Shown here piece after piece: positions 1-9,400 of a stretch of 64,000 bases of DNA. A program made the position numbers and the translations under genes. Location: NCBI GenBank assembly GCA_036501665.1, contig DASXZW010000071.1, positions 1 to 64,000 on the forward strand, in the 5' to 3' direction. Source of the DNA: DATAUD01 sp036501665 (GTDB lineage Bacteria > Verrucomicrobiota > Verrucomicrobiia > Limisphaerales > Palsa-1400). Within the stretch, counting starts at the first letter, position 1; each line of letters opens with the position of its first letter. Under the pieces are notes generated by a model. That model saw only the letters and a program-made list of their open reading frames with translations, was not told where the DNA came from and did no database searches.

Positions 1-1222
1 TGAGAGTCGCTTTGATCACAAAAACGGGACGGTGTATTTGGAAATCAAGGAAACGGCGCGGCTTTGGGAAGGACTGCGTTGCCCGCAGGAGGGAGGAAGG
101 GTCTTTTGTTACGACCATACCGAAGCGTTAAGTTGGCGGCACCTTAATATTTTTCAGCATCGCTGTGAGATTACCTGCCGCCTGCCGCGGGGCAAGTGTC
201 GCCAGTGCGGGCATGTCTTCCGGGTGCGTCGGCCGTGGGAAGGCTTGAGCACGCATTTCAGCAAGGAATTCGAGGCTTACGCGCTGCTCTTGATGCGGGA
301 GATGCCCATTTCCAAAGTGGCCGAAGTCACTGGCGAGAGCGACACCCGTTTGTGGCGGATGCTCTTCAAGCATGTCGATGGAGCTTATGCGCAGGCCGAT
401 TTTAGCAATGTTTGCTGCGTCGGAGTCGATGAAATGAGCATCCACAAGGGCCATGAGTATATTAGTGTGTTTGCCGATTTAGTGGCCAAGCGGGTGATTT
501 TTGGCGTTGAAGACCGCAGTCACCAAACCTGGCAAGCCTTTGTCCAAGCGCTGGAAGCCCACAATGGCCACCGCTACGCCATCACCCAGGTCAGCATGGA
601 CATGAGCGCGGCCTATCAGAAAGGAGTCAAAGAGAACTGCCGTAATGCGCAAGTGGTGTTTGACAAGTTTCACGTCCTGGCCAATGCCAGCAAGAGGGTG
701 GACCAAGTGCGCCGGGCGGAAATGCGCTTGGGCGGCGAAGGCGTTTGGCAAGCGCTGCACAAGAGTCAATGGCTGTGGCGCAAGAACCCGGAGAATCTCA
801 AACCGGAGGAGCAACTCCGGCTGGCTAGGATCAAAGAAAAGAATCTCTGCACGGCCAAGGCTTATCAGATGCGTCTGGTCTTGCAGGACATCTACCGCAC
901 TCCGATGGTCGCGGCGGCGCAGCGGCGCTTCAGGATTTGGTGCCGCTGGGTGCGGTGGGTGGCTCGGTTTTACAAAGCGTCGGTTTTTGGCCCGATGGTC
1001 AAGATGGCGCAAATGGTGGAGGACCATTTGAAAGGAATGCTGGCCCATTGGAAATGGGGGCTGACCAATGCCTTTATGGAGGGACTCAACAGCGTCTTCA
1101 GTGCTGTCAAACGCAAAGCGCGGGGGTTTCGCTCCAGCGTCTATCAGATCACCATGCTCTACCTGGTAGCCGCCAAGCTCCGTCTCCCCCACGTCTAATT
1201 CCACTGAAAACAGCGAAGAACC
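1..1222 (+). mobile_element. ISL3-family insertion sequence, right part; left end outside the window
   Basis: The element consists of an ISL3-type transposase gene followed at once by a putative right terminal inverted repeat at 1199-1222. Read on the minus strand, that repeat begins GGTTCTTCGCTGTTTTCAG, which looks like an ISL3 terminus starting with GG. It starts on the base after the stop codon, as is usual for compact IS elements. ISL3 elements normally make 8-bp target duplications, so 1223-1230 (GGAAATAT) is the predicted duplication. The left repeat and its flank are not in the window, so the right boundary cannot be confirmed here. Confidence 0.7.
2..1198 (+). CDS. ISL3-family transposase, 5' end cut by window
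   Basis: This is a DDE/RNase H-fold transposase that cuts and joins the ends of its IS element. The three acidic residues are visible: Asp in GVDEMS (codon at 428), Asp in SMDMSAAY (599) and Glu in FMEGLNS (1079). The N-terminal part carries the WRHLNIFQHR block and a CRQCGH zinc-ribbon half, both typical of ISL3. The frame is open to base 2, and the residues before the GTG at 32 (ESRFDHKNGT) match the usual ISL3 N-terminus, so the true start lies upstream. The first zinc pair looks degenerate (CPQEG instead of CPxC). No frameshift or stop is seen, so the gene appears intact within the window. Confidence 0.9.
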   Translation, partial: ESRFDHKNGTVYLEIKETARLWEGLRCPQEGGRVFCYDHTEALSWRHLNIFQHRCEITCRLPRGKCRQCGHVFRVRRPWEGLSTHFSKEFEAYALLLMREMPISKVAEVTGESDTRLWRMLFKHVDGAYAQADFSNVCCVGVDEMSIHKGHEYISVFADLVAKRVIFGVEDRSHQTWQAFVQALEAHNGHRYAITQVSMDMSAAYQKGVKENCRNAQVVFDKFHVLANASKRVDQVRRAEMRLGGEGVWQALHKSQWLWRKNPENLKPEEQLRLARIKEKNLCTAKAYQMRLVLQDIYRTPMVAAAQRRFRIWCRWVRWVARFYKASVFGPMVKMAQMVEDHLKGMLAHWKWGLTNAFMEGLNSVFSAVKRKARGFRSSVYQITMLYLVAAKLRLPHV

Positions 1223-1503
1223 GGAAATATGGACGTTATCTGTTTGTGGACAACATGTTACGTTGAGTTTTGTGTTTTGATGCCAAAACGGCTTGCGAAA
1301 GCTCTACCTTGATCTGGCTAAGCAGCCCGGTTCTCCAAGTTGAGGGCACTCCCATCATGGCAATCTTCCACATAATGATGGGACTGGCTACTCGCCAGTC
1401 ACGGCAGACGCATCATTTTCCTCGCCGGAATCGCCAGCAAGGAGCGGGCAACGATGCCCGCCCCAAAATCAACGCATCGAATGTGCGTTTTAGGAATTCG
1501 CCG
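1223..1503. other. Intergenic region with two perfect hairpins
   Basis: No convincing gene is present. Two perfect inverted repeats lie 43 bases apart: GACTGGC/GCCAGTC at 1382-1400 with a 5-base loop, and GCGGGCA/TGCCCGC at 1444-1461 with a 4-base loop. Neither is followed by a T-run on either strand, so a classical intrinsic terminator is not supported. They may be REP-like palindromes or may act at the 3' end of the minus-strand regulator that stops at 1504. Confidence 0.5.
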
Positions 1504-2208
1504 TTACGCGCGCAGAGTGTGGTTGTGAAGGATTGTTGGCGGTTTCAACAATGCCCACCGGAGGCTCAATTGCGAAGCGACTTGGGTTAAATTTGGCACC
1601 CCGACTGGCTTGACAATGTAAGTCTGCGCTCCGAGTCGTCTGCACATCAGCAGATCGCGGTCACTTTCCGACGATGTCAGCACGACCACCGGTATGGAGG
1701 CAGTGCGCGAATCCGCCTTGGTTCGCCTAAGCACATCCAGGCCGCCAATTTTCGGGAGGGCCAAGTCAAGAAGGATCAATTGCGGGCGCAGGTCTTTGCG
1801 GCGAGTTGCGAAGGCTCCCACGCAGAAGAGATAATCCAGCGCTTCCTGGCCGTCACGCACCACTTGGATTCGATTGCAGATGCCTTTCAGCGCGCTGATG
1901 GTGATTTCGACATCGTTCGGATTGTCTTCGACAAACAGAATGTCCACCAGGTCTTCGGCGCCGCTTTGATCTTCCGGCAGGCCGGAGCCCGGTTCGTATG
2001 AAAAAAGTCGCGCGAGGGAAATTTGAAGCGCCCGGGCGAGCTTTTCGATGCTTTCGAGGGACACATTGCGCGCGCCTCGTTCAATGTCGCAAATGTAAGT
2101 GCGATGCAACCCGGCCCTGCCTCCCAGTTCCTCCTGAGAAATGCCCAGCCGCCTTCTCCAAGTCCTTACGGACACCCCAAACGGTTTGATGACTTCAATA
2201 TTTTGCAC
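1504..2208 (-). CDS. XRE helix-turn-helix / response-regulator receiver fusion
   Basis: An N-terminal XRE/Cro-type helix-turn-helix (about residues 13-68, with ISQEELGGRAGLHRTYI) is joined to a C-terminal receiver domain (about 88-215). The receiver keeps the expected residues: acidic pair Glu94/Asp95, phospho-acceptor Asp148 in LLDLALP, Thr178 and Lys200. It resembles Rcp1-type single receivers. Known receiver proteins usually have the output domain after the receiver, so this order is reversed. The start is GTG at 2208, with AAGGGAT about eight bases upstream. No kinase gene is adjacent. The likely role is DNA binding tuned by phosphorylation; targets are unknown. No other gene is clearly co-transcribed with it. 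Confidence 0.85.
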   Translation of the reverse strand: MQNIEVIKPFGVSVRTWRRRLGISQEELGGRAGLHRTYICDIERGARNVSLESIEKLARALQISLARLFSYEPGSGLPEDQSGAEDLVDILFVEDNPNDVEITISALKGICNRIQVVRDGQEALDYLFCVGAFATRRKDLRPQLILLDLALPKIGGLDVLRRTKADSRTASIPVVVLTSSESDRDLLMCRRLGAQTYIVKPVGVPNLTQVASQLSLRWALLKPPTILHNHTLRA

Positions 2209-2508
2209 AGGCTTATCCCTTTCATATTTTCAAATGATAACACCCGCCACAACAGACTATTGGTGACAGCGTTACATTTAATTTTTGCCGTTATCCTGTG
2301 GTCCCTGAAGGTTCTAAAATCCCCGAGGAAACCCCGTCAACTTTGACACCCATCCCAATTGATCCTGACTGATTTATACGCTACACGACCTTTTCTGGCA
2401 AGAAGAAAATTCTAGAAAATTCAAAAAAGCGAGAAAACGCCGTGGTGTGTTGAAAAATTCCGGCGCTTGCTCTTTGGCGGAAGGTTTGGCAGAGTGCGGG
2501 AGTCGGTT
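2209..2508. other. Intergenic, probable promoter region of the XRE-receiver gene
   Basis: This 300-base stretch is AT-rich and non-coding, between the minus-strand regulator and the plus-strand tRNA-Leu. It should hold promoters for both, but I see no box pair good enough to call. Confidence 0.4.
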
Positions 2509-2593
2509 GCGCTTATGGTGGAATTGGCAGACACGCTACTTTGAGGTGGTAGTGGGGTAACCCGTGCAGGTTCAAGTCCTGCTAAGCGCACCA
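2509..2593 (+). tRNA. tRNA-Leu (anticodon GAG)
   Basis: The cloverleaf is complete at 85 bases. The acceptor stem pairs GCGCTTA (2509-2515) with TAAGCGC (2583-2589), and ACCA is encoded at 2590-2593. The anticodon stem CTACT/GGTAG encloses the loop TTGAGGT, giving anticodon GAG. A variable arm built around GGGGTAACCC marks it as a class II tRNA, and the T-arm is GCAGG-TTCAAGT-CCTGC. Confidence 0.96.
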
Positions 2594-2785
2594 ACTTTCC
2601 CTCGGAAACTTCTTGAAATAGTCTTTACCGCACAGTCTTTGCACAGAATCCTGCCGAATCAGAAGTAGAACCAGCTTTTGTCAGCGATAAAATTCAAATA
2701 TTTCCTCTAAGAGAATTCCTCCTTGCGTGTCATATAGGGTGAAGATGGTGTCCGCTCATAATCAGAAGGATGCCGGGCGGGCTGG

Positions 2786-3343
2786 ATGAATGATCTGCGC
2801 TGCATGACTGAGAATCAACCAGCCCGGACCGGGGCCGTGCTCGGTAACGAGTCGATGGAGGAGCTGTTCGCGGCTCTGGAATCGCCTCTTCTGAATTACG
2901 CGTTGCGATTGACGGGGGCATCGAATATGGCGGAAGACCTTGTGCAGGAAGCATTCATGAAGTTGCAGGAACAATTTTCGGAAGTGCGCGAACCACGGCG
3001 GTGGCTGTATCGAACGGTGCATAATCTCGCGCTGAACCAGCAACGCCAGGCGCGGAAAATTATTCCCTTGGAAACGGGCGCTTCGGAGGGTGAAAGCGCT
3101 GATCCGCGTCCGCTGCCTGATGAGCAGATCGCACGGTCGGAGGGGATCGGGATGGTGCGATTGACGCTTGAAACGCTGGATGAACGGAGTCGTGAGTTGA
3201 TCCGGCTCAAATTCACGGAAAACCTTTCCTATAAGGAGATTGCTGAGCGCACGGGGCTGAAGCCAGGGAATGTCGGGTATCTGCTGCATCACGCCCTCAA
3301 GAACATGGCCGACGAGTTGGCCAGGATCGGAATTGTGCCATGA
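2786..3343 (+). CDS. ECF-type RNA polymerase sigma factor
   Basis: At 185 residues it has the two-domain layout of extracytoplasmic-function sigma factors. Region 2 spans about 26-90 (core binding motif AEDLVQEAFMKL, then WLYRTVHNLALN). Region 4 spans about 123-178 (helix-turn-helix LSYKEIAERTGLKPGNVGYL). It directs RNA polymerase to a specific set of promoters. Its stop overlaps the next gene's start (ATGA at 3340-3343), so it is translationally coupled to a protein with an anti-sigma-like N-terminus and transmembrane helix, the expected arrangement for a sigma/anti-sigma pair. An alternative ATG lies at 2804. Autoregulation is likely but no promoter is called. Confidence 0.93.
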   Translation: MNDLRCMTENQPARTGAVLGNESMEELFAALESPLLNYALRLTGASNMAEDLVQEAFMKLQEQFSEVREPRRWLYRTVHNLALNQQRQARKIIPLETGASEGESADPRPLPDEQIARSEGIGMVRLTLETLDERSRELIRLKFTENLSYKEIAERTGLKPGNVGYLLHHALKNMADELARIGIVP

Positions 3344-6300
3344 AACCCGAATTGCCATCCATGAACCGCGAAACGCTCGAAGCCAAGGTGACGGCTTTGT
3401 TGCTGGGTGAATTGCCGGAGGGGGAAGCGGCGTTGTTGCGCGAGTTGATCGCCCGGGACGCTGAGTTGGCGAAATTTCACGCGCAACTGGGTTTGACGCT
3501 CGGGCTTCTGCGCGAAACGGTCGCGACGCCTGAACCCGCGCCTTCCGCTCCAATGAAGTTTAGCGAGGAGCGCCGGGAGAAATTGCTGGCGCATTTCAAG
3601 ACGGTCGCGCCGAAGGAATTTGCCAGGCCGCCGCGACGGAGAAATTCATGGCTGGCGCCGCTGGCTGCTGCTGCTGTTGTATTGCTGCTAGCAGTTGTAG
3701 TCCCCTATTTCAACCAAGCCCAAAAGTTGTCGATGCGGAAATCAGTTGTAAACGATCTAATATCGCTCGACAGCGCCAAGCATCAGTGGGCTCTTGAACA
3801 ACGAAAATCCGACAGTGATGTACCGACGTTGAAAGACCTTGAGCCTTACTTAAATGGCCGAGGGGAAAGGGACAAGGCCCTCGCCAAAGATAGTCAAAAA
3901 TATAAATTTGAAATTGGACCGGTTGGGAGACCGCCAGTGGCACGACCCAAGAGCGAGTCCGGCGCGCATCCACAGGCTAGCTATGGGGCCGGTGAAGATT
4001 TGACGATCAGATTGCCAGGGGATGAGGGAAATTTGGCGGTGGCGAGCACGGATTTAAATAGCGCAGCACGGTCATTAAACCGAGGCTCTATCGGAGTTCA
4101 GGGAGGAACAGCTCCATCGTATCAAGCGGAGGAGTTGGAGTCAGCGGCACGTTCCAAAGAGAAGGCGTTTATGGCTCGCGCCCGTCGTCGTGAGGCTATT
4201 GCTTCTGCAACAGAGTTTGGTTCGGGGAGCATTGAACCGCAGGCTCAATCCGCTAGTAGGATGACTGAAGGCCGTTCAATGATGCGCTCCGGTTCTGCGG
4301 TGCCGGTCCCTTTGCAGGCTGCCCCACCACCGCCAGGGTTTGCGAACGCCAACAATGGCGATAATCTCGCCCAATTACACGAACTCGATAACGCGACTCA
4401 GAACTCGCAAAACGCCGTGGCTCAGCCGCCAAGAGGTCAAACATATAATAATCTCAATAGGGGTTCGTTCGGCGCAAATCTCAATGAGCCGCAATCCGCC
4501 AGAAACCAGACTTGGGGGACAGTAGATAGCGCGATTGGGCACGCTGTCATACCCCGGGGGGGAACTGCTGCACCATCTCAGGAAGCTTCAGATGCCACTG
4601 GCCAAAGTGGCTTTTTGACAGGAGTTAACGTGGGCCGGTTATCCGCGCGCTCACAAACTGCCGTTCCAGTCGTTGCAGAAAAACAATCGCCCGCCGATGA
4701 CAAAGATTCTCGTGATCTTTTCATTCCCCAGGCTGAAGCAGTAGCAGGGAATACCATCGGCGTGTCGAAGGTCGCCTCGTTGTCCAGGAACCCGCAATCT
4801 ACAAGAACAGCACTGTCGGGGTCAATTCAGTCGTTTGGCGGCGGTGGCGGCGCGGGATCAACGGTCCAGGATTCGTCGCAAAAAGATGAAGAGGCTCGCG
4901 TCGGTAAGATTGCAACCGTTGGGGGCGGGTTTAGTATGCAAACCGCCACCCCGCCAACGTTTCCGGCTGTGGATCTTGCAGGCGTTGTTGTTGCGAATCC
5001 GGGAGGCTTGACAGGCGGAACCGGTGTCGTGGAATTGAAAAAAGAGGCGTTGGACGATAAGGCTGATGCTCCAATGGTCCAGTCGGTTTTGCCGCCACCA
5101 ATTCCGCAACCTGAAGAGGAGACGCAGTCAAACAAATTCTCCACGTTCTCGCTCAATATCAGCGACGCCTCCTACAAGCTGGCCGCGGCGAGTTTGCAGA
5201 ATGGCGCGATGCCACAGCCTGCCAGCATCCGCAGTGAAGAGTTTATTAACGCCTTCGATTATCGCGATCCAGACCCTCCCGCAGGCGCGCCGATTGGTTT
5301 CGCCTGGGACCGCGCTCAGAATCCGTTCGCGCACAATCGGGATTGGCTTCGGTTCAGCGTCAAGGCTGCCGCGCAAGGGCGGGAAGCGGGGCGTCCGCTT
5401 AATCTGGTTCTGTTGCTTGACAAGTCGGGTTCAATGGAACGGGCTGATCGCGTCGCAATTATTCACGAAGCGTTGCGCGTGCTGGCTTCGCAATTGAATG
5501 AGCAGGACACATTGAGCGTGGTTGTTTTTGCGCGGACGGCGCGGTTGTGGCTGGATGGCGTTCCGGGCAGCAAGGCAGGGGACGCAGCCAGCGGGCTGGA
5601 CGGAATTACGCCGGATGGCGGCACAAATCTCGAAGACGCAATGAAGCTGGCCTACGAAACGACACTGCGACATTACGCGGCTAACGGCGAAAATCGCGTG
5701 GTTCTTCTGACTGACGGCGCTGCGAATCTCGGCAACGTCAATCCAGAAATACTCAAGCGTTCTGTCAAAGCGAATCGCGAGCAAGGGATCGCGCTCGATT
5801 GTTTTGGCGTCGGCTGGGACGGCTACAACGATAATTTGATGGAGACGCTGTCAAGAACCGGCAATGGGCGATATGGATTTATCAATACGCCCGAGGAGGC
5901 CGGAACGGAGTTCGCCGGGAAATTGGCCGGAGCGTTGCGTGTCGCGGCTTCGGATGTCAAGGTGCAGGTCGAGTTCAATCCAAGCCGCGTCACGGCGTGG
6001 CGGCAGATCGGCTACGCAAAACATCAACTCACAAAAGAGCAGTTTCGCGATAACACAGTCGCCGCCGCGCAAATTGGAGCAGCAGAATCCGGCAACGCGC
6101 TTTACACAATCGAAGTTAATCCCGCTGGAGATGGGCCGATTTGCACAGTGCGTGTTCGTTTCCGAACGCCGGGCACTTCCGATTATCAGGAGCACGCGTG
6201 GGACGTTCCTTACTCGGGCACTTCCGTAGCGCTCGACAACGCCACGCCGGCAACGCGACTTGCCGCGACTGCTGGCGCGTTTTCTGAATGGCTCGCGTTG

Positions 6301-6438
6301 AGTCCGTATGCGGGCGACATCACGCCGGATCAATTGCTCGGATTTTTGCGCGGTGTGCCGGAGGCGTTTGGGGCAGATGCGCGACCGAAGAATTTGGAAT
6401 GGATGATACGCCAGGCCAAAAGCATTTCGGGAAAGTAA
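3340..6438 (+). CDS. Membrane-anchored vWA (YfbK-like) protein with anti-sigma-like N-terminus
   Basis: This 1032-residue protein has several parts. Residues 1-95 resemble planctomycete/verrucomicrobial anti-sigma N-termini (LLLGELPEGEAALLRELI) but lack the zinc HxxxCxxC motif. A single transmembrane helix lies at about 101-124. Residues 129-172 resemble the conserved part of pseudopilins (NDLISLDSAKHQWALEQ). A long Ser/Gln/Asn/Gly-rich linker runs to about 590. A YfbK-like N-domain (FSTFSLNISDASYKLAA) follows, then a vWA domain with MIDAS DKSGSM at 694-699 and TDGAANLG near 790, and a DUF3520-like C-terminus. The predicted topology is cytoplasmic N-terminus and periplasmic vWA. It overlaps the sigma gene by four bases and probably restrains it; this role is inferred. 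Confidence 0.85.
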   Translation: MKPELPSMNRETLEAKVTALLLGELPEGEAALLRELIARDAELAKFHAQLGLTLGLLRETVATPEPAPSAPMKFSEERREKLLAHFKTVAPKEFARPPRRRNSWLAPLAAAAVVLLLAVVVPYFNQAQKLSMRKSVVNDLISLDSAKHQWALEQRKSDSDVPTLKDLEPYLNGRGERDKALAKDSQKYKFEIGPVGRPPVARPKSESGAHPQASYGAGEDLTIRLPGDEGNLAVASTDLNSAARSLNRGSIGVQGGTAPSYQAEELESAARSKEKAFMARARRREAIASATEFGSGSIEPQAQSASRMTEGRSMMRSGSAVPVPLQAAPPPPGFANANNGDNLAQLHELDNATQNSQNAVAQPPRGQTYNNLNRGSFGANLNEPQSARNQTWGTVDSAIGHAVIPRGGTAAPSQEASDATGQSGFLTGVNVGRLSARSQTAVPVVAEKQSPADDKDSRDLFIPQAEAVAGNTIGVSKVASLSRNPQSTRTALSGSIQSFGGGGGAGSTVQDSSQKDEEARVGKIATVGGGFSMQTATPPTFPAVDLAGVVVANPGGLTGGTGVVELKKEALDDKADAPMVQSVLPPPIPQPEEETQSNKFSTFSLNISDASYKLAAASLQNGAMPQPASIRSEEFINAFDYRDPDPPAGAPIGFAWDRAQNPFAHNRDWLRFSVKAAAQGREAGRPLNLVLLLDKSGSMERADRVAIIHEALRVLASQLNEQDTLSVVVFARTARLWLDGVPGSKAGDAASGLDGITPDGGTNLEDAMKLAYETTLRHYAANGENRVVLLTDGAANLGNVNPEILKRSVKANREQGIALDCFGVGWDGYNDNLMETLSRTGNGRYGFINTPEEAGTEFAGKLAGALRVAASDVKVQVEFNPSRVTAWRQIGYAKHQLTKEQFRDNTVAAAQIGAAESGNALYTIEVNPAGDGPICTVRVRFRTPGTSDYQEHAWDVPYSGTSVALDNATPATRLAATAGAFSEWLALSPYAGDITPDQLLGFLRGVPEAFGADARPKNLEWMIRQAKSISGK

Positions 6439-6453
6439 ATCACGAGGACAATT

Positions 6454-9400
6454 ATGAAATCGCTGACTCGTCACTTTCTTTTGTTTGTTTTGCTATGCGC
6501 TTTTCGCAGCTTGAATGCCGCGCCTGCGAACGAATCGCCGGTCAAACTGGAAGACTTTCAGTTGACAGGCGATTTGAGCGGTGACAGCGCCTTATTTACA
6601 CTAACAGCCAAGGCGCGCGTGGATAATTCCCGAGGCGGAACGATTGATTTGCTGACGGGTCCCGTCGCGCTTTTGAGCACCGAACCAAATCCAAAGGTGC
6701 ATTTGGGCGTGTCGCAGAACCACTACACTTTGACATTCGATCATCGAGGAGAATATCCCATTCGCCTGAAATTCAGCGCTTCGGTGACTGAGAGCGATGG
6801 ATGGAAGCGGGTTGATTTTGGCGTCACGCCAGGAGCCTTGGAGAAGATTGTGATGCGAGGCCTGGCGGTCGATACGCAATTTCAATTTGCCGGAGCAGCG
6901 AGGCCTGAGCGACGCGGGGCAGATTTTGTCAGTTATTTGCCCGCGGACGGAGCGGTGAAGCTTTCGTGGAAAGAGGCCAGCGCTGAGACAGTGGGAAAAT
7001 TATTTTTTTCCGCCGACATGCTGGCGCAAGTCAACGTCAGTCCTGGCCTGATGTGGCAAACGGCGCTGTTGCATTTCAAAGTGATGCAGGGGGAGTTGAG
7101 CCAGGTGACGTTGCGCCTTCGCGGGCCGGGAGAAATTACTCGTGTGCAAGGCGACCAGGTGCTGGCCTGGAATCTTGAGTCAATCTCCAATTCACCGGAT
7201 CGCCGGCTTGTCGTTAAATTAAATCAACCGCAGAAGGACCAGTTCTCGTTTCAGGTCCAGGCACAGACGCCGCTGGGAGCGTTTCCGCAATCAGACGATG
7301 TGCTGCAGATAAGCCCTGAAAATAGCGCCGGTTTTTCAGGATTTCTGCGCATAGAAAACGAAGGGGCGGTGCGGTTGGAAGTGGCGCAATCCGGCGGCGC
7401 GTCTCAAATCGCCCCTGAACAATTTCCCTCGACCGACGAGACGCGCTCGGCGTTTCGGTCTGAGGGCAATCAACGTTTTGTTTATCGCTTTGCCGGAACC
7501 GACTTTGGTTTCCGAATTCAGGCCGACCAAATTCTGCCCGAGATTTCAGCGTCGGAAGTGGTCGCGTATTACAGCGGCGAAAACGAACTGTCAATCGACG
7601 CAGAAATCGAACTGGATATTCGCGAAGCGCCGTTGCGCGAATTATCATTACGCGTTCCAAAGGATTATGCCGTAGCCCGTTTGAATATTGCTTCTTTGAG
7701 CGATTATTTTCTCACCCAACCGGCGGGCGAGTCGCAGGCGGAGCTTCGCCTGGTTTTTGGGCAACCGCTATCAGGCCGCCAGATAATGCAACTCCGGCTC
7801 GAAGGAAACCGGGGGGCGGCCAGCACGAAATGGGCGCTGCCTCGTATTGACATTGCGAAAGCAAAATCGGTGCGCGGTTTTGTTGGAATTTCGGCAGATC
7901 CGGGGTTGCGGCTGACAGCGCAGCGAATTCAGGAATTGACGGAAATTGCCCCTGCGGTTTTTCCGGGCAAGGTTCCCGGAATTCAGACGGCATTTCGTTT
8001 GACAGACGCGCTGTGGAACGCCGTTGTCAATGTGGAACGATTGCCCCAAACCGTTCAAGCGGAAGCGCTGCATTTGTTTTCAATCGGCGAAGGAATCGCC
8101 TATGGGAGCAGCATCATCAATTATGTCGTTTCCGGCGCGCCGATGGGGTCATTCAAAGTGGAGTTGGCCGGCGAATACGAAAACGTCGAATTCACCGGCA
8201 AGGACATTCGCAATTGGCAAAAGGTCAGCGGCGGTTACGTCGTTCAACTGCATACGCCTGTATCCGGCGCCTACACTTTGCTGGCGACTTACGAACGTCC
8301 TTTCAGCGCGCGCGGTGCTGCGCTTTCATTCACCGGCGCACATCCCCTTGATGCCCAATCGGAGCAAGGATACACGTTGATCACCAGCGCGTACCAATTT
8401 GAAGTCAAACCTACCGAAGTTTCGCCAGGGCTGTTGCCGCTGGAGACTGGCGAAATCCCGCCTGAACACCGGTTTTTCTGCGATGCGCCAGTGCTGGCGG
8501 CTTATCGTTATGCGGCGCGGCCTTTCAACTTGACTCTCGCCCTCAGCCCGTTGGCACAAGGCGATTCGTTGAATCAAGTTGTTGACCGCGTTTCGCTGGA
8601 AACCCGCATTTCAAAAGAAGGCCAGGCGGTGACGGCCATTCGATATTTCGTCAAAAACCGGGGGAACCCGCACTTCCGACTTAAGATGCCCGAAGGCGCG
8701 CGGCTTTGGTCGGCTTCTGTGAACGGCGTGGATGTGGTTCCTGTAGTTGACGGCGATGCCAGTGTCATTCCTCTGCCGCAAATCGCTGATCCGAATGCGG
8801 TCATTGAACTGGATTTGAAAATCGCATCGCAATCGAGCGATCCCCAGCGCGTGCGCCTCCAGGCCCCGGTCACTGATGCGCCGGTCATGCTGGCGCAATG
8901 GAAGGTGGCCCCGGACACTGGCCAGAAGCTGCTTTTTCAAAAAGGGTCTGTAATGCCGGTTGATGGCCCGGATGACGTTTCGGGTTTCGCGCAATTGGCC
9001 CGACTGATTCAAGGAAAGACTTGGGCGCAATCTATTGTTTACGCGCCGAACGATATTAATCTTCTGGCTCCAATTCAAGAGTCCGGCAGCGTGCTCCAAG
9101 TGGAGATTTTGAACGTCGTGGATAAAACGACAGTTCGGGATGTAATCGGTTGGATTTGGCCGGTGTTTGGCGCTGTCGCAATATTTCTGTTTGCGCTTGG
9201 CACTGAAAGTCCACGACCCCGTTTTACCAGCAAAATTGCAGGTTGGACTTTGATTGCTTGGGCCGCGTTGAGAATTCCAAATGGCGTTGGAATCTTGCTT
9301 TTGGTCATTGTTGCGTTTCTGCTCTGTCAAACAGGAATTCCATCGTGGAAGCGAGTGCGTCACTGGTCACGAGTGCCAGCGACTGCAACTTTGTTGGCGA

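Noticed and set aside
479..1204. Long minus-strand open frame opposite the transposase
   Set aside because: It lies fully antisense to a conserved transposase, has no recognisable domain, and its composition reflects the opposite frame.
2762..3553. Minus-strand open frame across the sigma factor gene
   Set aside because: It is antisense to an ECF sigma gene with clear regions 2 and 4 and has His/Arg/Gln-rich nonsense composition.
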